Below, in pieces: positions 7,897-17,899 of a stretch of 64,000 bases of DNA. The stretch comes from Mycobacterium sp. JS623. GTDB taxonomy: Bacteria > Actinomycetota > Actinomycetes > Mycobacteriales > Mycobacteriaceae. The notes under the pieces were generated by a model. That model did not search any database. It was given only the letters and a program-made list of their open reading frames with translations, and was not told where the DNA came from. A program made the translations under genes and the position numbers. The number at the start of each line of letters is the position of its first letter. The first letter of the stretch is position 1. The stretch lies in NCBI RefSeq assembly GCF_000328565.1, contig NC_019966.1, positions 3,720,001 to 3,784,000 of the forward strand, read 5' to 3'.

Positions 7897-9333
7897 TCAG
7901 GCCTTCACCGCCTGTGGCGCCTTCCACGTGCCGTTCAGCGCGTCCGGCTTCGGCCAGTACAGCCGCAGCACCATCTGGAACGGACCCGTGGGCGCGGGGA
8001 GCCAGTTGGCCTCCTTATCGATGCCCGGCGACTGATTCTGGATGTAGAACGTGTAGCCACCATCGGGATCGCGTAGCAGGCTCGGCAGCATCGGGGAGTT
8101 GATCAGGTACCGGTTCATCGGATTGTCGACCAGCAGACTCTGCGGCAGCTCGTACATCGTCAGCGACCAGAACGCGTTCACTGGCGGCAGTTGGCCCGGT
8201 GCGAACTTCACCGTGTAGTTGTTGTCACCCGTCAACGGCGCACCGGTGGAGTCGTGGACAAGGCCCGGGTACAGCGCCTCGGCTGCGGTGTTGCCGTAAA
8301 TGCCGAAAATTGCGCCGGCCATCCGGTAGAGGTAGTTGCCCTTCAAATCCTCTGCGGTACCGAAGAATTGCGCCGACCCCACTTCACCGGTGTCGATCTT
8401 GGTCTTCTTGAGGTTGTCGAGTTCCGCCCAGGCATCAGCCATCCCGCCCTCGATCGCCGACCGCATCTCCGGAGTCAGTTTGTCGGCGTTGAAGTTGCCC
8501 TCGGGACCGATGCCGATCGTTTCGAAGCGAGCACGCAAGTCCTTCTCCGACGGCAACGTCGGCGCGAACCGCAGCGCGAAGTCAAGGATCTCGAAGAACT
8601 GCGGCGAGGTCTTCTCCTGGTCGCGGGTCAGCGGCGGCGCGAAGTCTATCGGCGGCGGGGGCGGTGGTGCGGGTTGGTTCAGGTAGGCCGACAACGGTTG
8701 CACCTGGTAACCGGCCTGGATCTTCTTCACCTGGTCGATGTCCGACGGGCCGAACAGCTGCGTGCGGTAGATCACCAGGGCCAACTCGGTGTCGGACTGG
8801 ATGACCCCGTTGATGCCGTCGGGCTTTACGCCCTTCCAATTCGGGCCTGCCAGAAGGTATTTGCCGCCGCTGTTGCCCGTGGTGCGGCTGCCGACGTAGG
8901 CCATGTTGTAGGTGTAGAGGTCGATGAACTGCAAGGAGTAGTAGCGGTCCTGCTCGATCGGCGGCACCGTCAGCACCAGCGGCTCAGCACGCAGGTCCGC
9001 GCCGAGAGCAGAGTACGGGGTGTCCGAGTTGGGCGTCTGGACCGCCGTGTCTTTCGGGGTGTACACCCTTGCGGCGCTGTGGATTTCGTTCCAGCCGCCC
9101 TTGTATTCAGGGTCGTCCTTGTTGACGAAGTAGGAGTACATCACCCGATAGTTGTCCACCATCGGATAGCCGTAGATGTAGGCGTCTTTCGCGATCGCGC
9201 GGGCCTGCTCGGGAGTCACCGCGGCCGGAGTCGGTGACGACGGCGGCGACTTCGGTTGCTCCTCCGATCCTTTCGTGCTGCACCCCGCGATCAGAGCTAA
9301 TACTGCGATGACGACCCCGATGCGGCGAATCAA
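7897..9333 (-). CDS. DUF1254/DUF1214 domain lipoprotein
   Basis: 478 residues. The N-terminus is a lipoprotein signal: a short positive start (MIRRIG), a hydrophobic core and lipobox LIAGC, predicting a lipidated protein on the outer face of the membrane. The DUF1254 part begins with DAYIYGYPMVDNYRVM; the C-terminal DUF1214 part includes FWSLTMYELPQSLLVDNPMNRY. Members of this pair of domains occur as secreted or envelope proteins in many bacteria without an established reaction. The start overlaps the stop of the upstream SDR gene by 4 nt (ATGA), so the two are probably translationally coupled. A PPPPPPID stretch near the middle is a likely flexible linker. Confidence 0.85.
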   Translation of the reverse strand: MIRRIGVVIAVLALIAGCSTKGSEEQPKSPPSSPTPAAVTPEQARAIAKDAYIYGYPMVDNYRVMYSYFVNKDDPEYKGGWNEIHSAARVYTPKDTAVQTPNSDTPYSALGADLRAEPLVLTVPPIEQDRYYSLQFIDLYTYNMAYVGSRTTGNSGGKYLLAGPNWKGVKPDGINGVIQSDTELALVIYRTQLFGPSDIDQVKKIQAGYQVQPLSAYLNQPAPPPPPPIDFAPPLTRDQEKTSPQFFEILDFALRFAPTLPSEKDLRARFETIGIGPEGNFNADKLTPEMRSAIEGGMADAWAELDNLKKTKIDTGEVGSAQFFGTAEDLKGNYLYRMAGAIFGIYGNTAAEALYPGLVHDSTGAPLTGDNNYTVKFAPGQLPPVNAFWSLTMYELPQSLLVDNPMNRYLINSPMLPSLLRDPDGGYTFYIQNQSPGIDKEANWLPAPTGPFQMVLRLYWPKPDALNGTWKAPQAVKA

Positions 9334-10208
9334 TGCTTTTCCAGCTGCTCAGTGCGGGCGCCCATGGACCGACCCAGCGCGGCCACTTCGGCATCCATCT
9401 TCGGCATCAATGTCGGTGCGGTCTTGCGTATCGGCGCCTCGCCGATACGGCTCGACAGCACCGGTTTGAGCCATCGGAACACCCCGACCCAGCCGGGACA
9501 GTAGATGCGGGCCTTGCGGGCCTCGATGCCTGCGACGAACGCCTCGCCGCACTTCTGCACCGACGTTGTCTTGCCCAACGGGCCCGGCAGCGAGCTCAGC
9601 ATCTCGCGGAACGCGGGCATATCGGCCTTGGAGTGGCGGACCAGCGGCGTGTCGATCCACGACATATGCGCAGAACCGACGTCGACACCAAGATGTGCGA
9701 CCTCGAGGCGAAGCGAGTTGGCGAAGTGCTCGACGCCGGCCTTGGCCGCGTCGTAGGGCGCCATACCGGGTGCCGCGGCGAAGGCCGCCAGCGACGACAC
9801 GATCAAGACGTAGCCACGCTGATCGATAACCGACTGCAACGCTGCCCGAACGGTGTGGAAGACGCCGACGACGTTGACGTCGACCAGCGTCCGAAATGCC
9901 TGAGGATCGACCTGAAGCACCGATCCGTATGTGCCGATTCCGGCATTGGCCATCACGATGTCGATGCCGCCGAAGCGCTCGATGCCCTTGTCGACGGCGA
10001 ACTGCATGGCCGACAGCTCACGGACGTCAGCGACGACCGTGAGGACCCGCTCCTCGCCGAGGCGAGCCGCGACCTCGTTGAGCAGCGTCTCATCGATATC
10101 GGTCAGCACCAGTTTGGCGCCCTTGGCATGCAGGCGCGCAGCCACCTCGGCGCCGACACCGTTCGCGCCTCCGGTGATCAGGGCGACTTTTCCGTTCACA
10201 GAACTCAT
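9330..10208 (-). CDS. Short-chain dehydrogenase/reductase (Rv2129c-like)
   Basis: Classical SDR of about 292 residues from ATG 10208 (a TTG at 10217 is a poorer start). The Rossmann motif is TGGANGVG, the NAG motif is VMANAGIG, and the catalytic region SSLAAFAAAPGMAPYDAAKAG has Ser, Tyr and Lys in place, so the enzyme should be an active NAD(P)H-dependent oxidoreductase. The substrate is unknown. It sits between the arginase-fold gene (47 nt gap) and the DUF1254 lipoprotein (4-nt overlap). As I recall the M. tuberculosis map, Rv2129c is an SDR next to mshC, which supports orthology. Confidence 0.88.
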   Translation of the reverse strand: MSSVNGKVALITGGANGVGAEVAARLHAKGAKLVLTDIDETLLNEVAARLGEERVLTVVADVRELSAMQFAVDKGIERFGGIDIVMANAGIGTYGSVLQVDPQAFRTLVDVNVVGVFHTVRAALQSVIDQRGYVLIVSSLAAFAAAPGMAPYDAAKAGVEHFANSLRLEVAHLGVDVGSAHMSWIDTPLVRHSKADMPAFREMLSSLPGPLGKTTSVQKCGEAFVAGIEARKARIYCPGWVGVFRWLKPVLSSRIGEAPIRKTAPTLMPKMDAEVAALGRSMGARTEQLEKH

Positions 10209-10255
10209 GGCCGTCAACGTACTCCACCGCCTGTACGGCCTTGGCCGATTGACAG

Positions 10256-11065
10256 TCAGCCTTCAACTAGCGGCGCAAGGGCATCAAGAAGTGGCCCCGC
10301 GTCACCCGGATCTCCACTCTTGGCCCAAGTTCCCTCGAACTCGGCGACCTCGACGCCGACGACGGCGTTTTCCGCCAAACGGCTTGCTACACCGCGTAAT
10401 TCACCAAGGCTCAGCCCGTTCGGGACGCGGTAGTCCGTTGGCACCAGACCCGGCTCGAGCACATCGCAGTCGAGGTGGAAGTACACCGGGCGATCCCCCA
10501 CCGCCGCGTCGAGGTCGTCCAATAAGCCAGGGCCGACCGGAACATGTCGCACGACGCCCTCGTCGATCAGGTGGCGCTCAAACGGGTCGAGGTCGCGCGC
10601 CCCGCCCAACACCACGTTGGCGAGTGCGATGCCCGACCCCAGCCCCGAGTCCCACAAACCCATCGGACCTGACAGCGCCAGTCCGCCGAGAAACGCCGTG
10701 CTGCTCGACTCGGGCGTGTTGATGTCGCCATGCGCGTCGAACCACACCACGAGCGCATCCTGGTGGAAACGCGCCATCACCGGCAGCGTGGCCAATGCCA
10801 CGGCGCAGCGCGTCAATGCGGTGACCGGTGTCTGGCCCGCGGTGTAGATGTCCTCGTATCGCTGCGACATCGCCTCGAGAGTCGGTGCGGCCGCTGTGAG
10901 TTCGGTTCGCCAGTCCGTGCTGAGCGGGGGCTCCGGCGTGCCGACGGTCGTGGCGGACAGGCCAAGCCGGTGTTGCCATTCCGCGCCCACTGCCGCGGCA
11001 CCGCCGAATCCGCGATCGTTGTGGTCGCCGGCGCGACCCTGAAATACGGTGAGTGCGAGCATCAT
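10256..11065 (-). CDS. Arginase/agmatinase-fold protein with altered metal site
   Basis: 269 residues from ATG 11065, which overlaps the stop of mshC (ATGA), so translation is probably coupled to mshC. Ureohydrolase features: [13 protein letters not shown] (the DAHxD metal motif) and HLDCDVLEP (DxD motif). The first conserved motif, GGDHS, which supplies a manganese-binding His in arginases, is replaced by LTRCA at the equivalent place ([14 protein letters not shown]). The binuclear Mn site may therefore be incomplete and arginase activity is doubtful. Possible roles are a different amidino or amide hydrolysis with one metal, or a regulatory or structural partner in mycothiol metabolism; this is inference from position. 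Length is slightly short for the family (about 300). Confidence 0.8.
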   Translation of the reverse strand: MMLALTVFQGRAGDHNDRGFGGAAAVGAEWQHRLGLSATTVGTPEPPLSTDWRTELTAAAPTLEAMSQRYEDIYTAGQTPVTALTRCAVALATLPVMARFHQDALVVWFDAHGDINTPESSSTAFLGGLALSGPMGLWDSGLGSGIALANVVLGGARDLDPFERHLIDEGVVRHVPVGPGLLDDLDAAVGDRPVYFHLDCDVLEPGLVPTDYRVPNGLSLGELRGVASRLAENAVVGVEVAEFEGTWAKSGDPGDAGPLLDALAPLVEG

Positions 11066-12306
11066 CGCGACAACTGAACACCCAGTAGCGCATCGACCGC
11101 AGTGGCGACCGCCTGTGGGGCCTGGGAGTCGTGGCCACCGTACTCCAGCGTATCCGTGACCCAGCCGTCCAGTGCGGCAAGCGCTTTCGGGGTATCCAGA
11201 TCGTCTCCAAGATATTGGCGTACCCGTGCGATCACATCGGCCGCGTCGGGACCCGCAGGGAGCGACGTGGCGGCCCGCCAGCGGTGCAGCCGGGCGTTGG
11301 CCTCGTCGAGCACCTGCGGGCTCCAATAGCGGTCGGCGCGATAGTGCCCTGCGAACAGGCCGAGCCGGATGGCCGCCGGGTCGACGCCCTCGGCACGCAG
11401 CCGTGAGACCAACACGAGGTTGCCGCGACTCTTGCTCATCTTGTGCCCGTCCCAGCCGATCATCCCGGCGTGCACATAATGACGCGCGAATCTCCGTTCC
11501 CCCGTTACAGATTCGGCGTGCGCGGCGGAGAACTCGTGGTGCGGGAAGATCAGATCGCTGCCGCCGCCCTGGATGTCAAGGCCGGTGCCGATACGCGACA
11601 GCGCGATCGCGGTGCATTCGACATGCCATCCGGGTCGTCCCGGCCCGAACGGCGACGGCCAACTGGGTTCGCCGTCGCGTTCCGCGCGCCACATCAACGC
11701 GTCGAGTTCGTCGCTCTTGCCCGCCCGGTCGGGGTCACCGCCGCGTTCGGTGAACAACCGCAGCATGGTGTCGCGGTGATAGCCGGACTCGTAGCCGAAC
11801 TGCTGTGTGGCATCGGCGCGGAAGTACACGTCGGGATATTGGGGATCGTCGACGACATACGCAGCGCCGGAGGCGAGCATCTTCTCCACCAGCTCGACGA
11901 CCTCACCGATCGCGTCAGTGGCCGCGACATAGTCATGTGGGGGCAGCACCCGCAACGCCGCCATGTCTTCGCGGAACAACTTGGTCTCACGGGTGGCCAG
12001 CGCACGCCAGTCAACGCCGTCCCGGTCGGCGCGCTCGAACAGCGGGTCGTCCACGTCGGTGACGTTCTGCACGTAATGCACAGTGTGGCCCGCATCCAGC
12101 CACACCCGGTGCACCAAGTCGAATGCCAGATAGGTCGCGGCGTGGCCGAGGTGGGTGGCGTCGTACGGGGTGATGCCGCACACGTACATCGTGGCTGTCT
12201 CGCCCGGAGAAACGGGCCGGATCTGCCGGTCGGCGCTGTCGTAGAGCCGCAGCTGCGGACCGCGGCCCGGCAGCGCCGGGACGTCCGGAGCCGGCCAGGA
12301 ATTCAT
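11062..12306 (-). CDS. mshC: Cysteine:GlcN-Ins ligase, mycothiol biosynthesis
   Basis: 414 residues starting at MNSW, which matches the mycobacterial MshC start as I remember it; an upstream in-frame ATG would run further into the gap. MshC joins cysteine to glucosaminyl-inositol using ATP, the third enzymatic step of the pathway to mycothiol, the main thiol of actinobacteria. It is a cysteinyl-tRNA synthetase relative. Seen here: [20 protein letters not shown] (HxGH-type HLGH, zinc Cys), [11 protein letters not shown], and KMSKSRGN (KMSKS loop). The anticodon-binding domain of CysRS is absent, as expected for MshC. It is followed by the arginase-fold gene and preceded by cysQ (57 nt gap), so sulfur assimilation and mycothiol genes are adjacent. 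Confidence 0.95.
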   Translation of the reverse strand: MNSWPAPDVPALPGRGPQLRLYDSADRQIRPVSPGETATMYVCGITPYDATHLGHAATYLAFDLVHRVWLDAGHTVHYVQNVTDVDDPLFERADRDGVDWRALATRETKLFREDMAALRVLPPHDYVAATDAIGEVVELVEKMLASGAAYVVDDPQYPDVYFRADATQQFGYESGYHRDTMLRLFTERGGDPDRAGKSDELDALMWRAERDGEPSWPSPFGPGRPGWHVECTAIALSRIGTGLDIQGGGSDLIFPHHEFSAAHAESVTGERRFARHYVHAGMIGWDGHKMSKSRGNLVLVSRLRAEGVDPAAIRLGLFAGHYRADRYWSPQVLDEANARLHRWRAATSLPAGPDAADVIARVRQYLGDDLDTPKALAALDGWVTDTLEYGGHDSQAPQAVATAVDALLGVQLSR

Positions 12307-12363
12307 AGCGTCGACTTTAGGCATCCCGGTGAGTGACGCCGCGAGCGGCTGATTCATTCCCGT

Positions 12364-13137
12364 TCAACGATCCCGATAGGCCGACCGGATGCCGTCGAGC
12401 AGCACGTCTGCCAGCTCGGCACGGCACATCAGGAAGTCCGGTAGGTAGGGATCGCGCCGGTTGTAGATCATCGGAGAGCCGTCCAACCGCGACGCATGCA
12501 ACCCCGCCGCCTGCACCACTCCCGCGGGCGCCGCCGAGTCCCACTCCCACTGGCCGCCCGCATGCACGTAGGCGTCGACGTCGCCACGGACCACGGCCAT
12601 CGCCTTGGCGCCCGCCGAGCCGATCCGCACCATCTGGATGTCCATCCGGTCCCGCAGCCGCCACAGCACCGCAGGCGGCCGACTGGCGCTGGCCGTGATG
12701 CGGATGGGGCCCTCGCGTCGCGGCGGCGGAGCGGTGACGGTATCGGTTCGGTACACCTCGCCGCGCGCCGGGAGCGCCACCGCGGCGTCGGTGATGCCGC
12801 CGCCATGGGGTCCGCCGTTGCGTTGCCACAGCGCGACGTGCACGGCCCAGTCGGTGCGTCCCGGCCAAGAGAACTCTCGCGTGCCGTCCACCGGGTCGAC
12901 GATCCAGACCCGGTCGGCGTGCACGCGAGACACGTCGTCGGCGGCCTCCTCGGACAGCACCGCGTCGTCGGGCCGGTCGCGTTTGAGCCTGTCGAGGATC
13001 AGCGTGTTGGCCCGCATGTCCCCCGCGTCGCCGAGGTCATACGGGTCGTCGAACCCGACCTCCTCGCGGACAGCGAGCAAGAGCTTTCCGGCGTCGGCGG
13101 CCACGTCGGCGGCCAGCTCCGCATCGGTCAGGCTCAT
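12364..13137 (-). CDS. cysQ: PAP/inositol monophosphatase family phosphatase
   Basis: 257 residues from ATG 13137, whose ATG overlaps the TGA of the upstream gene; an ATG at 13152 would extend deeper into that gene. Mg-dependent phosphatase fold: [23 protein letters not shown] (the IMPase signature with its metal aspartates) and [11 protein letters not shown] near the C-terminus. Mycobacterial CysQ removes the 3' phosphate from PAP (adenosine 3',5'-bisphosphate), a by-product of sulfotransfer, and can act on inositol phosphates. This keeps sulfate assimilation running. Position next to mshC fits a sulfur and thiol role. Confidence 0.92.
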   Translation of the reverse strand: MSLTDAELAADVAADAGKLLLAVREEVGFDDPYDLGDAGDMRANTLILDRLKRDRPDDAVLSEEAADDVSRVHADRVWIVDPVDGTREFSWPGRTDWAVHVALWQRNGGPHGGGITDAAVALPARGEVYRTDTVTAPPPRREGPIRITASASRPPAVLWRLRDRMDIQMVRIGSAGAKAMAVVRGDVDAYVHAGGQWEWDSAAPAGVVQAAGLHASRLDGSPMIYNRRDPYLPDFLMCRAELADVLLDGIRSAYRDR

Positions 13138-13964
13138 CAGAACGCCGGCCACGGGATGGGCCGGCGCCGGTCCGGTGTCGGCATCACCGGATTATCCAGC
13201 AGCGCAACGGTTCTGGCGTGCAGCGCAGCCACCTCACGACGGGTGATGTATTCGCGCAACTGGTCGCCGAGGTCTCCGCGCAGTTGATCGCGCAGCCGCG
13301 CCACCGCCTCCAGCGTCTCGTCGTCGACAGGTTTTCCCGACCACCCCCACAGCACAGTGCGCAGCTTGTCCTCGACGTGCAGGCTCACGCCGTGATCGAC
13401 GCCGTACACGTGGCAGTCGACACCGCGCAGAATGTGGCCGCCCTTGCGGTCGGCGTTGTTGATCAGGACGTCGAAGACGGCCATCCGGCGCAGCCGAATG
13501 TCGTCGGCGTGCACCAACGTCACTTCGTCGCCGGCATAGTCGTAGGCCTGCAGCACGGGCAGAAAGCCGGGCGGGAGATGGCCCGCAGGCAGCAGGTCGA
13601 CGAGGTCGGGCCCGACTGCGGGTTCGTCGCCGACTTCATCACCGGGCTGGTCCACCCACAACTGCAGCATGCCGACGCCAGCGGGCCCGTCGCGAATGAT
13701 GGTGTAGGGCACGATGTTCCAGCCCAGCGCATCAGAGATGAGGTAGGCGCTGCGTTCGCGGCCTGCCAGGGTGCCGTCCGGAAAGTCCCACAGCGGGGCT
13801 TCGCCCTTGATCGGCTTGTACACGCAATGAGCTTGGCGCTCACCGAGATGCGCTTCGCAGAGGAAGGTGGCGTTGCTGGCTGAGCGGATTCGCCCGATGA
13901 CGGTCAACTCGCCGCGCCGCAACACCTCACCGTCTGGGCCGCCGTTATGAATCGGCGTCATCAT
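13137..13964 (-). CDS. SCO1664-family protein (Rv2133c-like), kinase-like fold
   Basis: About 275 residues. ATG 13964 (or the next at 13961) overlaps the end of the DUF3090 gene by about 20 nt. This is a conserved actinobacterial family of unknown function. [20 protein letters not shown] provides a lysine in a beta-strand, [17 protein letters not shown] resembles the catalytic Asp-Asn loop of PI3-kinase/HipA-like enzymes, and GVDHGVSLH follows like a metal-binding DxG. This suggests an ATP-dependent phosphotransferase, but the substrate is unknown. It is translationally linked to cysQ (stop and start overlap) and to DUF3090, and lies in a conserved block with a histidine phosphatase. Confidence 0.88.
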   Translation of the reverse strand: MMTPIHNGGPDGEVLRRGELTVIGRIRSASNATFLCEAHLGERQAHCVYKPIKGEAPLWDFPDGTLAGRERSAYLISDALGWNIVPYTIIRDGPAGVGMLQLWVDQPGDEVGDEPAVGPDLVDLLPAGHLPPGFLPVLQAYDYAGDEVTLVHADDIRLRRMAVFDVLINNADRKGGHILRGVDCHVYGVDHGVSLHVEDKLRTVLWGWSGKPVDDETLEAVARLRDQLRGDLGDQLREYITRREVAALHARTVALLDNPVMPTPDRRRPIPWPAF

Positions 13965-14532
13965 CGGACCCGGCAAGGGCGCCGCGCCGATAGCCGTTGG
14001 TGCGCACACAGATGTGCCCCTCCGGATCGAGCGGCTCATCGCATAACGGGCACGGCGGGCGGCCGGCCGATATGACGCGATTGGAGCGCGCCGCGAACTG
14101 GCGCGCCGATTCGGGCGTCAGGAACACCCGGACGGCGTCGGGCCCCTCCTCGGCGTCGTCGAGCACGACCGACGCGTCGAACTCGGTCTCGGACACCGCG
14201 AGCAATTCGACGACGACCGTCTGCGCCTCCGAATCCCAGCCAAGCCCCATCGTGCCGACGCGGAATTCTGCGTCAACCGGGGTGATCAGCGGGCTCAGAT
14301 CCTCGATGTCGCCGGTTTCGGGCGGGATTGGGGTGCCAAAGCGGCGGTTGATCTCCAGCAGCAGCGCGGCGATCCGCTCGGCCAGCACAGCAACCTGCTG
14401 CTTCTCCAGGACCACCGAAATCACGCGCTTGTCGTGAACGGCCTGCAGGTAGAAGGTCCGATTGCCCGGCTGCCCGACGGTCCCGGCGACAAAGCGGTCG
14501 GGTGTGCGGAAGACGTGAATTGCGCGGGCCAT
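13945..14532 (-). CDS. DUF3090 family protein (Rv2134c-like) with C-terminal zinc ribbon
   Basis: 195 residues starting MARAIHVFRTPDRFVAG; this start agrees with the mycobacterial family, so an ATG four codons upstream was not used. N-terminal part: RTFYLQAVHDKRVISVVLEK. C-terminal zinc-binding knuckle: CPLCDEPLDPEGHICVRTNG (CxxC, then H and C). No enzymatic motif is evident. In actinobacteria this family is regularly next to the SCO1664 family and an MSMEG_4193-type phosphatase, as here. The gene overlaps the next one by about 20 nt, a strong sign of coupled expression. Function unknown. Confidence 0.9.
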   Translation of the reverse strand: MARAIHVFRTPDRFVAGTVGQPGNRTFYLQAVHDKRVISVVLEKQQVAVLAERIAALLLEINRRFGTPIPPETGDIEDLSPLITPVDAEFRVGTMGLGWDSEAQTVVVELLAVSETEFDASVVLDDAEEGPDAVRVFLTPESARQFAARSNRVISAGRPPCPLCDEPLDPEGHICVRTNGYRRGALAGSDDDADS

Positions 14533-14595
14533 GGCACCCTCCAAAATACCGGCATCACCTGATCGGGCCGTAATTGCGCGCCCGGCCGTCGGTCG

Positions 14596-15312
14596 TCAAT
14601 CGGTCGAACCGCCGACCACAGCGTCTTGCGGCGGCACCTCCCCGTCCTCCCTGTCGGCTTCCCCGTCGGCCTTCGGCGGCTGGGCCAGCAATCCGGCGGT
14701 GAGCGCAGCCCCAGTGTGGTTGACGTGGATGACGAACGGACGCAACGCCGTGTAACGGATCACACTCATCGATGCCGGGTCGGCGGTGATGCGCTGGAAG
14801 CTATCGAGGTGGGTGCCGAGCGCGTCGGCCACCACGGACTTGATCACGTCGCCGTGCGTACAGGCCACCCACAACGCGTCGCTCTCGTGCAGCTCGGCCA
14901 GCTTGCGGTCGTGTTCACGGACCGCTGCCACGGCGCGAGCCTGCACATGCGCCAGTCCCTCGCCACCGGGGAAGACGGCCGCGCTCGGCTGCTGTTGTAC
15001 CACCGCCCACAGCGGTTCTTTGACCAGATCGCCGATCTTGCGGCCGGTCCAGCTGCCGTAGTCGACCTCCGAGATGCGTTCGTCGACCACCGGATCCAGT
15101 CCGAGCGCGGCGGCCAACGGCTCGACGGTGCGACGGCACCGCAACAGCGGCGAACGCACGATCGCGCGGATCGGCAGCCCGGCCAGCCGCTCGACGATCG
15201 ACTGCGCCTGCTCGAGGCCTTTGTCGTCGAGGTCGACGCCGTCGCTGCGACCGGCCAAGGTGTGTGCGGTGTTTGAGGTCGACCTGCCGTGCCGCAGCAG
15301 GATGACCGTCAT
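14596..15312 (-). CDS. Histidine phosphatase family protein (MSMEG_4193/Rv2135c type)
   Basis: 238 residues starting [14 protein letters not shown]; the ATG overlaps the stop of uppP (ATGA). The histidine phosphatase fold is shown by [10 protein letters not shown] (phosphorylated His), [12 protein letters not shown] (second Arg), a Glu in the ISEVDYGSW segment and [11 protein letters not shown] (second His). These enzymes remove phosphate from small molecules or proteins by a phosphohistidine intermediate. The substrate of this subfamily is not established. The C-terminal 30 residues ([15 protein letters not shown]) are acidic and probably disordered. It lies between uppP and the DUF3090/SCO1664 pair. 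Confidence 0.92.
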   Translation of the reverse strand: MTVILLRHGRSTSNTAHTLAGRSDGVDLDDKGLEQAQSIVERLAGLPIRAIVRSPLLRCRRTVEPLAAALGLDPVVDERISEVDYGSWTGRKIGDLVKEPLWAVVQQQPSAAVFPGGEGLAHVQARAVAAVREHDRKLAELHESDALWVACTHGDVIKSVVADALGTHLDSFQRITADPASMSVIRYTALRPFVIHVNHTGAALTAGLLAQPPKADGEADREDGEVPPQDAVVGGSTD

Positions 15313-16139
15313 GTCGCGGAGACTACCCCGGTCGCGAGCAACGCGATGACCACGGCGCCGAGTATCACGCGGTAGCCGACGAACCAGTACATGCTGTGGC
15401 GCACCAAAAACCGCAAGAACCACGCCACGGCAAGAAACCCGATGACGAACGCGATCCCCGTGGCGACAAGCAGTTGTGGGCCGCTGGCGCTCATCCCCTC
15501 ACCGACGGGATGAAACGCGTCGGGCAGAGAGAACAACCCCGACGCGAATACGGCGGGAATGGCGAGCAGAAAGCCGAACCGGGCCGACAATTCCCGGTCG
15601 AGCCCGAGGAACAAGCCGGCGCTGATGGTCGCGCCCGAGCGAGACACGCCGGGCACCAACGCCAAACACTGCGCCAGGCCCACGATGACGCTGTCCTTCC
15701 ACGTCAGCTGTTCGGCATGGCGGGTCTGCTTGCCGACGTATTCGGCGAACGCGATGACGGCCGAGAACACGATCAACGCGCTGGCGATCAGCCACAGATT
15801 GCGTGCGCCAGTTCGGATTTCGTCTTTGAACAGCAGACCGAGGACACCGATCGGGATGGTGCCGATGATGACGTACCAGCCCATCCAGTAGTCGAGGCTG
15901 CGATGTGCCGCGACGAAAAGGCCGTTGAACCAGGCCTTCAGGATGCGACCGATGTCGCGGGCGAAGTACAACAGCACAGCCAGTTCGGTGCCCAGCTGGG
16001 TGACCGCTGTGAATGAGGCGCCCGCGTCATCGTCGAAGAAGATTCGCGACGCGATTGCCAGGTGGCCTGATGAAGAGACGGGCAGGAATTCGGTGAGCCC
16101 CTGCAACACCGACAGAACGACAACTTGCAGCCAGGACAT
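15309..16139 (-). CDS. uppP: Undecaprenyl-diphosphatase
   Basis: 276 residues from ATG 16139 (MSWLQVVVL); an ATG six codons upstream is less likely because the family starts here. An integral membrane enzyme that dephosphorylates undecaprenyl (decaprenyl) pyrophosphate so that the lipid carrier of cell-wall synthesis can be reused; loss gives bacitracin sensitivity. Signature motifs: [14 protein letters not shown] near the N-terminus and [14 protein letters not shown] in the second half, with multiple hydrophobic helices. First gene of a long coupled minus-strand set. Confidence 0.95.
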   Translation of the reverse strand: MSWLQVVVLSVLQGLTEFLPVSSSGHLAIASRIFFDDDAGASFTAVTQLGTELAVLLYFARDIGRILKAWFNGLFVAAHRSLDYWMGWYVIIGTIPIGVLGLLFKDEIRTGARNLWLIASALIVFSAVIAFAEYVGKQTRHAEQLTWKDSVIVGLAQCLALVPGVSRSGATISAGLFLGLDRELSARFGFLLAIPAVFASGLFSLPDAFHPVGEGMSASGPQLLVATGIAFVIGFLAVAWFLRFLVRHSMYWFVGYRVILGAVVIALLATGVVSAT

Positions 16140-16184
16140 CGCAGGCGCCTCGATCACGCCGACGACCGTACCGTGGGCCAGCTG

Positions 16185-16496
16185 TTAACGCGCTATGCGA
16201 GGCACCGGGTGCGCGTCGGCCACCGCGTCGCGTACGGCCGCGGCCAGGCTGCGCTCGTCGGTGAGATCGATGTCGGTGAGCTTGCGGCTGGCGGTGGCGA
16301 CCACGTCCTCGGTCTGCGGGACTGGACCGACGATGCGCGGCCGGTAGATCTCCACGACGAGCATCTGCTTTTCAACGTGGAAGGAGAAAGTGCGTCCGTC
16401 GCCGACTTGGCCAAACCCGCTCGCGTGTAGACCTGTGGTGATGTCCTCGATAGCAAACTGTTGAGCACCCAAATCCCGGTCTGCGGCGAGGGTCAT
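16185..16496 (-). CDS. Conserved hypothetical protein (Rv2137c-like)
   Basis: 103 residues (MTLAADRDLGAQQF...). No signal peptide, membrane segment or catalytic motif. FSFHVEKQMLVVEIYRPRI is a likely beta-hairpin. The position between uppP and lppL matches the Rv2136c-Rv2137c-Rv2138 order I remember from M. tuberculosis, where the protein is somewhat longer (about 137), so an earlier start is possible. Function unknown. Confidence 0.75.
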   Translation of the reverse strand: MTLAADRDLGAQQFAIEDITTGLHASGFGQVGDGRTFSFHVEKQMLVVEIYRPRIVGPVPQTEDVVATASRKLTDIDLTDERSLAAAVRDAVADAHPVPRIAR

Positions 16497-16616
16497 GATC
16501 GCACCATACCTCCGCTTATGCCGCCGGGCGTGGCGGACGGGACCATTTGTGGATAGCTCGCCTGCCTACACTTGCTCGTCAAACAAGATCGAATTCGCAC
16601 TCCTGAGAGCTACCCT

Positions 16617-17651
16617 TTGTTGCGTCGTCTAAACACCTTCGCTCAGCTAATTCGCGGCAGTGCAGTTGTGCTGGCAACAGCCGGATTGGTCGGTTGCTCG
16701 GCGAACCGTACCGACGCGCCGCCGCCGACCATCGTGCCCGCCACGGCCGCGCAGTCGCCTGCCGTCACAGGCGCGCCCGCGGGAGTGGTGCGACCGCTGC
16801 CCGGGCTCGCGCAGGCCGCGGTGTTCGACTCGGCGACCTCATCGTTGGCCGTGCTCAGCCCGCTTTTGGAGAGCCAGTCCGTGGTGACGGTCGTGCCGGC
16901 GGGCGGCCAACCGCGACCGGTGACGCTGCCAGCACCCGCGACGGCGCTCACCGGCGACAACGACGGCAAGGTGTACGCATCGACACGCGGCGGCTATTTC
17001 CGAATCGACCTTCGCGCCGCCACGGCCAATAGGGTGGATGTCGATGGCCAACGGAGCACCGACTTCACCGCGATCGCGCGGCGTGCCGACGGCAAGTTGG
17101 TGCTCGGCAGCGCCGACGGTGCGGTCTACACACTGAGCTCCGATTCGGCGGTCGGGGCGTCGCTGAAGATCTTCGTGAAGGTCGATTCCCTTGTCGCACA
17201 AGGTAATACGGCCGTGGTATTGGACCGCGGCCAGACGTCGGTGACTACGGTCTCGGCCAGCGGCAAGGAGGCCCAGCACGCGCTGCGGGCCGGGGAGGGG
17301 GCGACGACGATGGCCGTCGATTCGGCGGGGCGGGTGCTTGTCGCCGACACCCGCGGCGACGAACTGCTGGTGTTCGGCACCGACCCGCTGATGCTGCGCC
17401 AGCGCTACCCCGTGCACGACGCCCCGTACGGGCTGGCCGGCTCGAAAAAGCTGGCCTGGGTGTCGCAGACGGCGATCAACACGGTGGTTGGCTACGATTT
17501 GGCTACCGGTATCCCCGTGGAAAAGGTGCGTTATCGAACCGTGCAGCAGCCCAACACCCTGGCCTTCGACGAAGCGTCTGGCACCCTGTATGTGGTGTCC
17601 GGCTCTGGAGCGGGTGTGCAGGTGATCTCTGACGCCGCGGAGCTCAAATGA
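16617..17651 (+). CDS. lppL: Lipoprotein LppL
   Basis: About 344 residues if translation starts at TTG 16617 (TTG 16620 is equally possible; GAGAG lies about eight bases upstream). A TTG at 16572 would give an unusually long N-terminus. The signal [20 protein letters not shown] ends in lipobox GLVGC, so the protein is lipidated and surface exposed. The mature part has repeated beta-blade-like segments ([44 protein letters not shown]), consistent with a beta-propeller. Next to pyrD as in M. tuberculosis Rv2138-Rv2139. Specific function unknown. The stop overlaps the next ATG by 4 nt. Confidence 0.85.
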   Translation: MLRRLNTFAQLIRGSAVVLATAGLVGCSANRTDAPPPTIVPATAAQSPAVTGAPAGVVRPLPGLAQAAVFDSATSSLAVLSPLLESQSVVTVVPAGGQPRPVTLPAPATALTGDNDGKVYASTRGGYFRIDLRAATANRVDVDGQRSTDFTAIARRADGKLVLGSADGAVYTLSSDSAVGASLKIFVKVDSLVAQGNTAVVLDRGQTSVTTVSASGKEAQHALRAGEGATTMAVDSAGRVLVADTRGDELLVFGTDPLMLRQRYPVHDAPYGLAGSKKLAWVSQTAINTVVGYDLATGIPVEKVRYRTVQQPNTLAFDEASGTLYVVSGSGAGVQVISDAAELK

Positions 17652-17899
17652 CGATGATGCAGCATGGGCGGATGCCACCTGGCTGGGACAACGATTTGTC
17701 CGACGAGTACGAGTGGATCCCGCTCCGGCTGCCGCCGGATCTGACCAGAATCAATGCCTCCACTCGATTGTCGATCGAGGCCGAATACCGCGGCTGGGAG
17801 CTCACCCGGGTCCGGTTGTATACCGACGGCAGCAGGCGGGTGCTGCTGCGCCGCAAGAAGACCGCCGTCGACCGGATTCCGGACCAGCCCGCACTGTGA
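17648..17899 (+). CDS. DUF5703-type small protein
   Basis: 83 residues; the ATG overlaps the lppL stop (ATGA) and the TGA overlaps the pyrD ATG, so all three are translationally coupled. Features: [20 protein letters not shown] near the N-terminus and a basic strand [10 protein letters not shown] near the C-terminus. A compact cytosolic protein conserved beside pyrD in mycobacteria; no known reaction. Confidence 0.85.
   Translation: MTMMQHGRMPPGWDNDLSDEYEWIPLRLPPDLTRINASTRLSIEAEYRGWELTRVRLYTDGSRRVLLRRKKTAVDRIPDQPAL

Noticed and set aside
12496..13287. Long + strand frames opposite cysQ and similar ones opposite mshC, yggS and ftsZ
   Set aside because: Typical antisense open frames of high-GC DNA without ribosome binding sites or domains.
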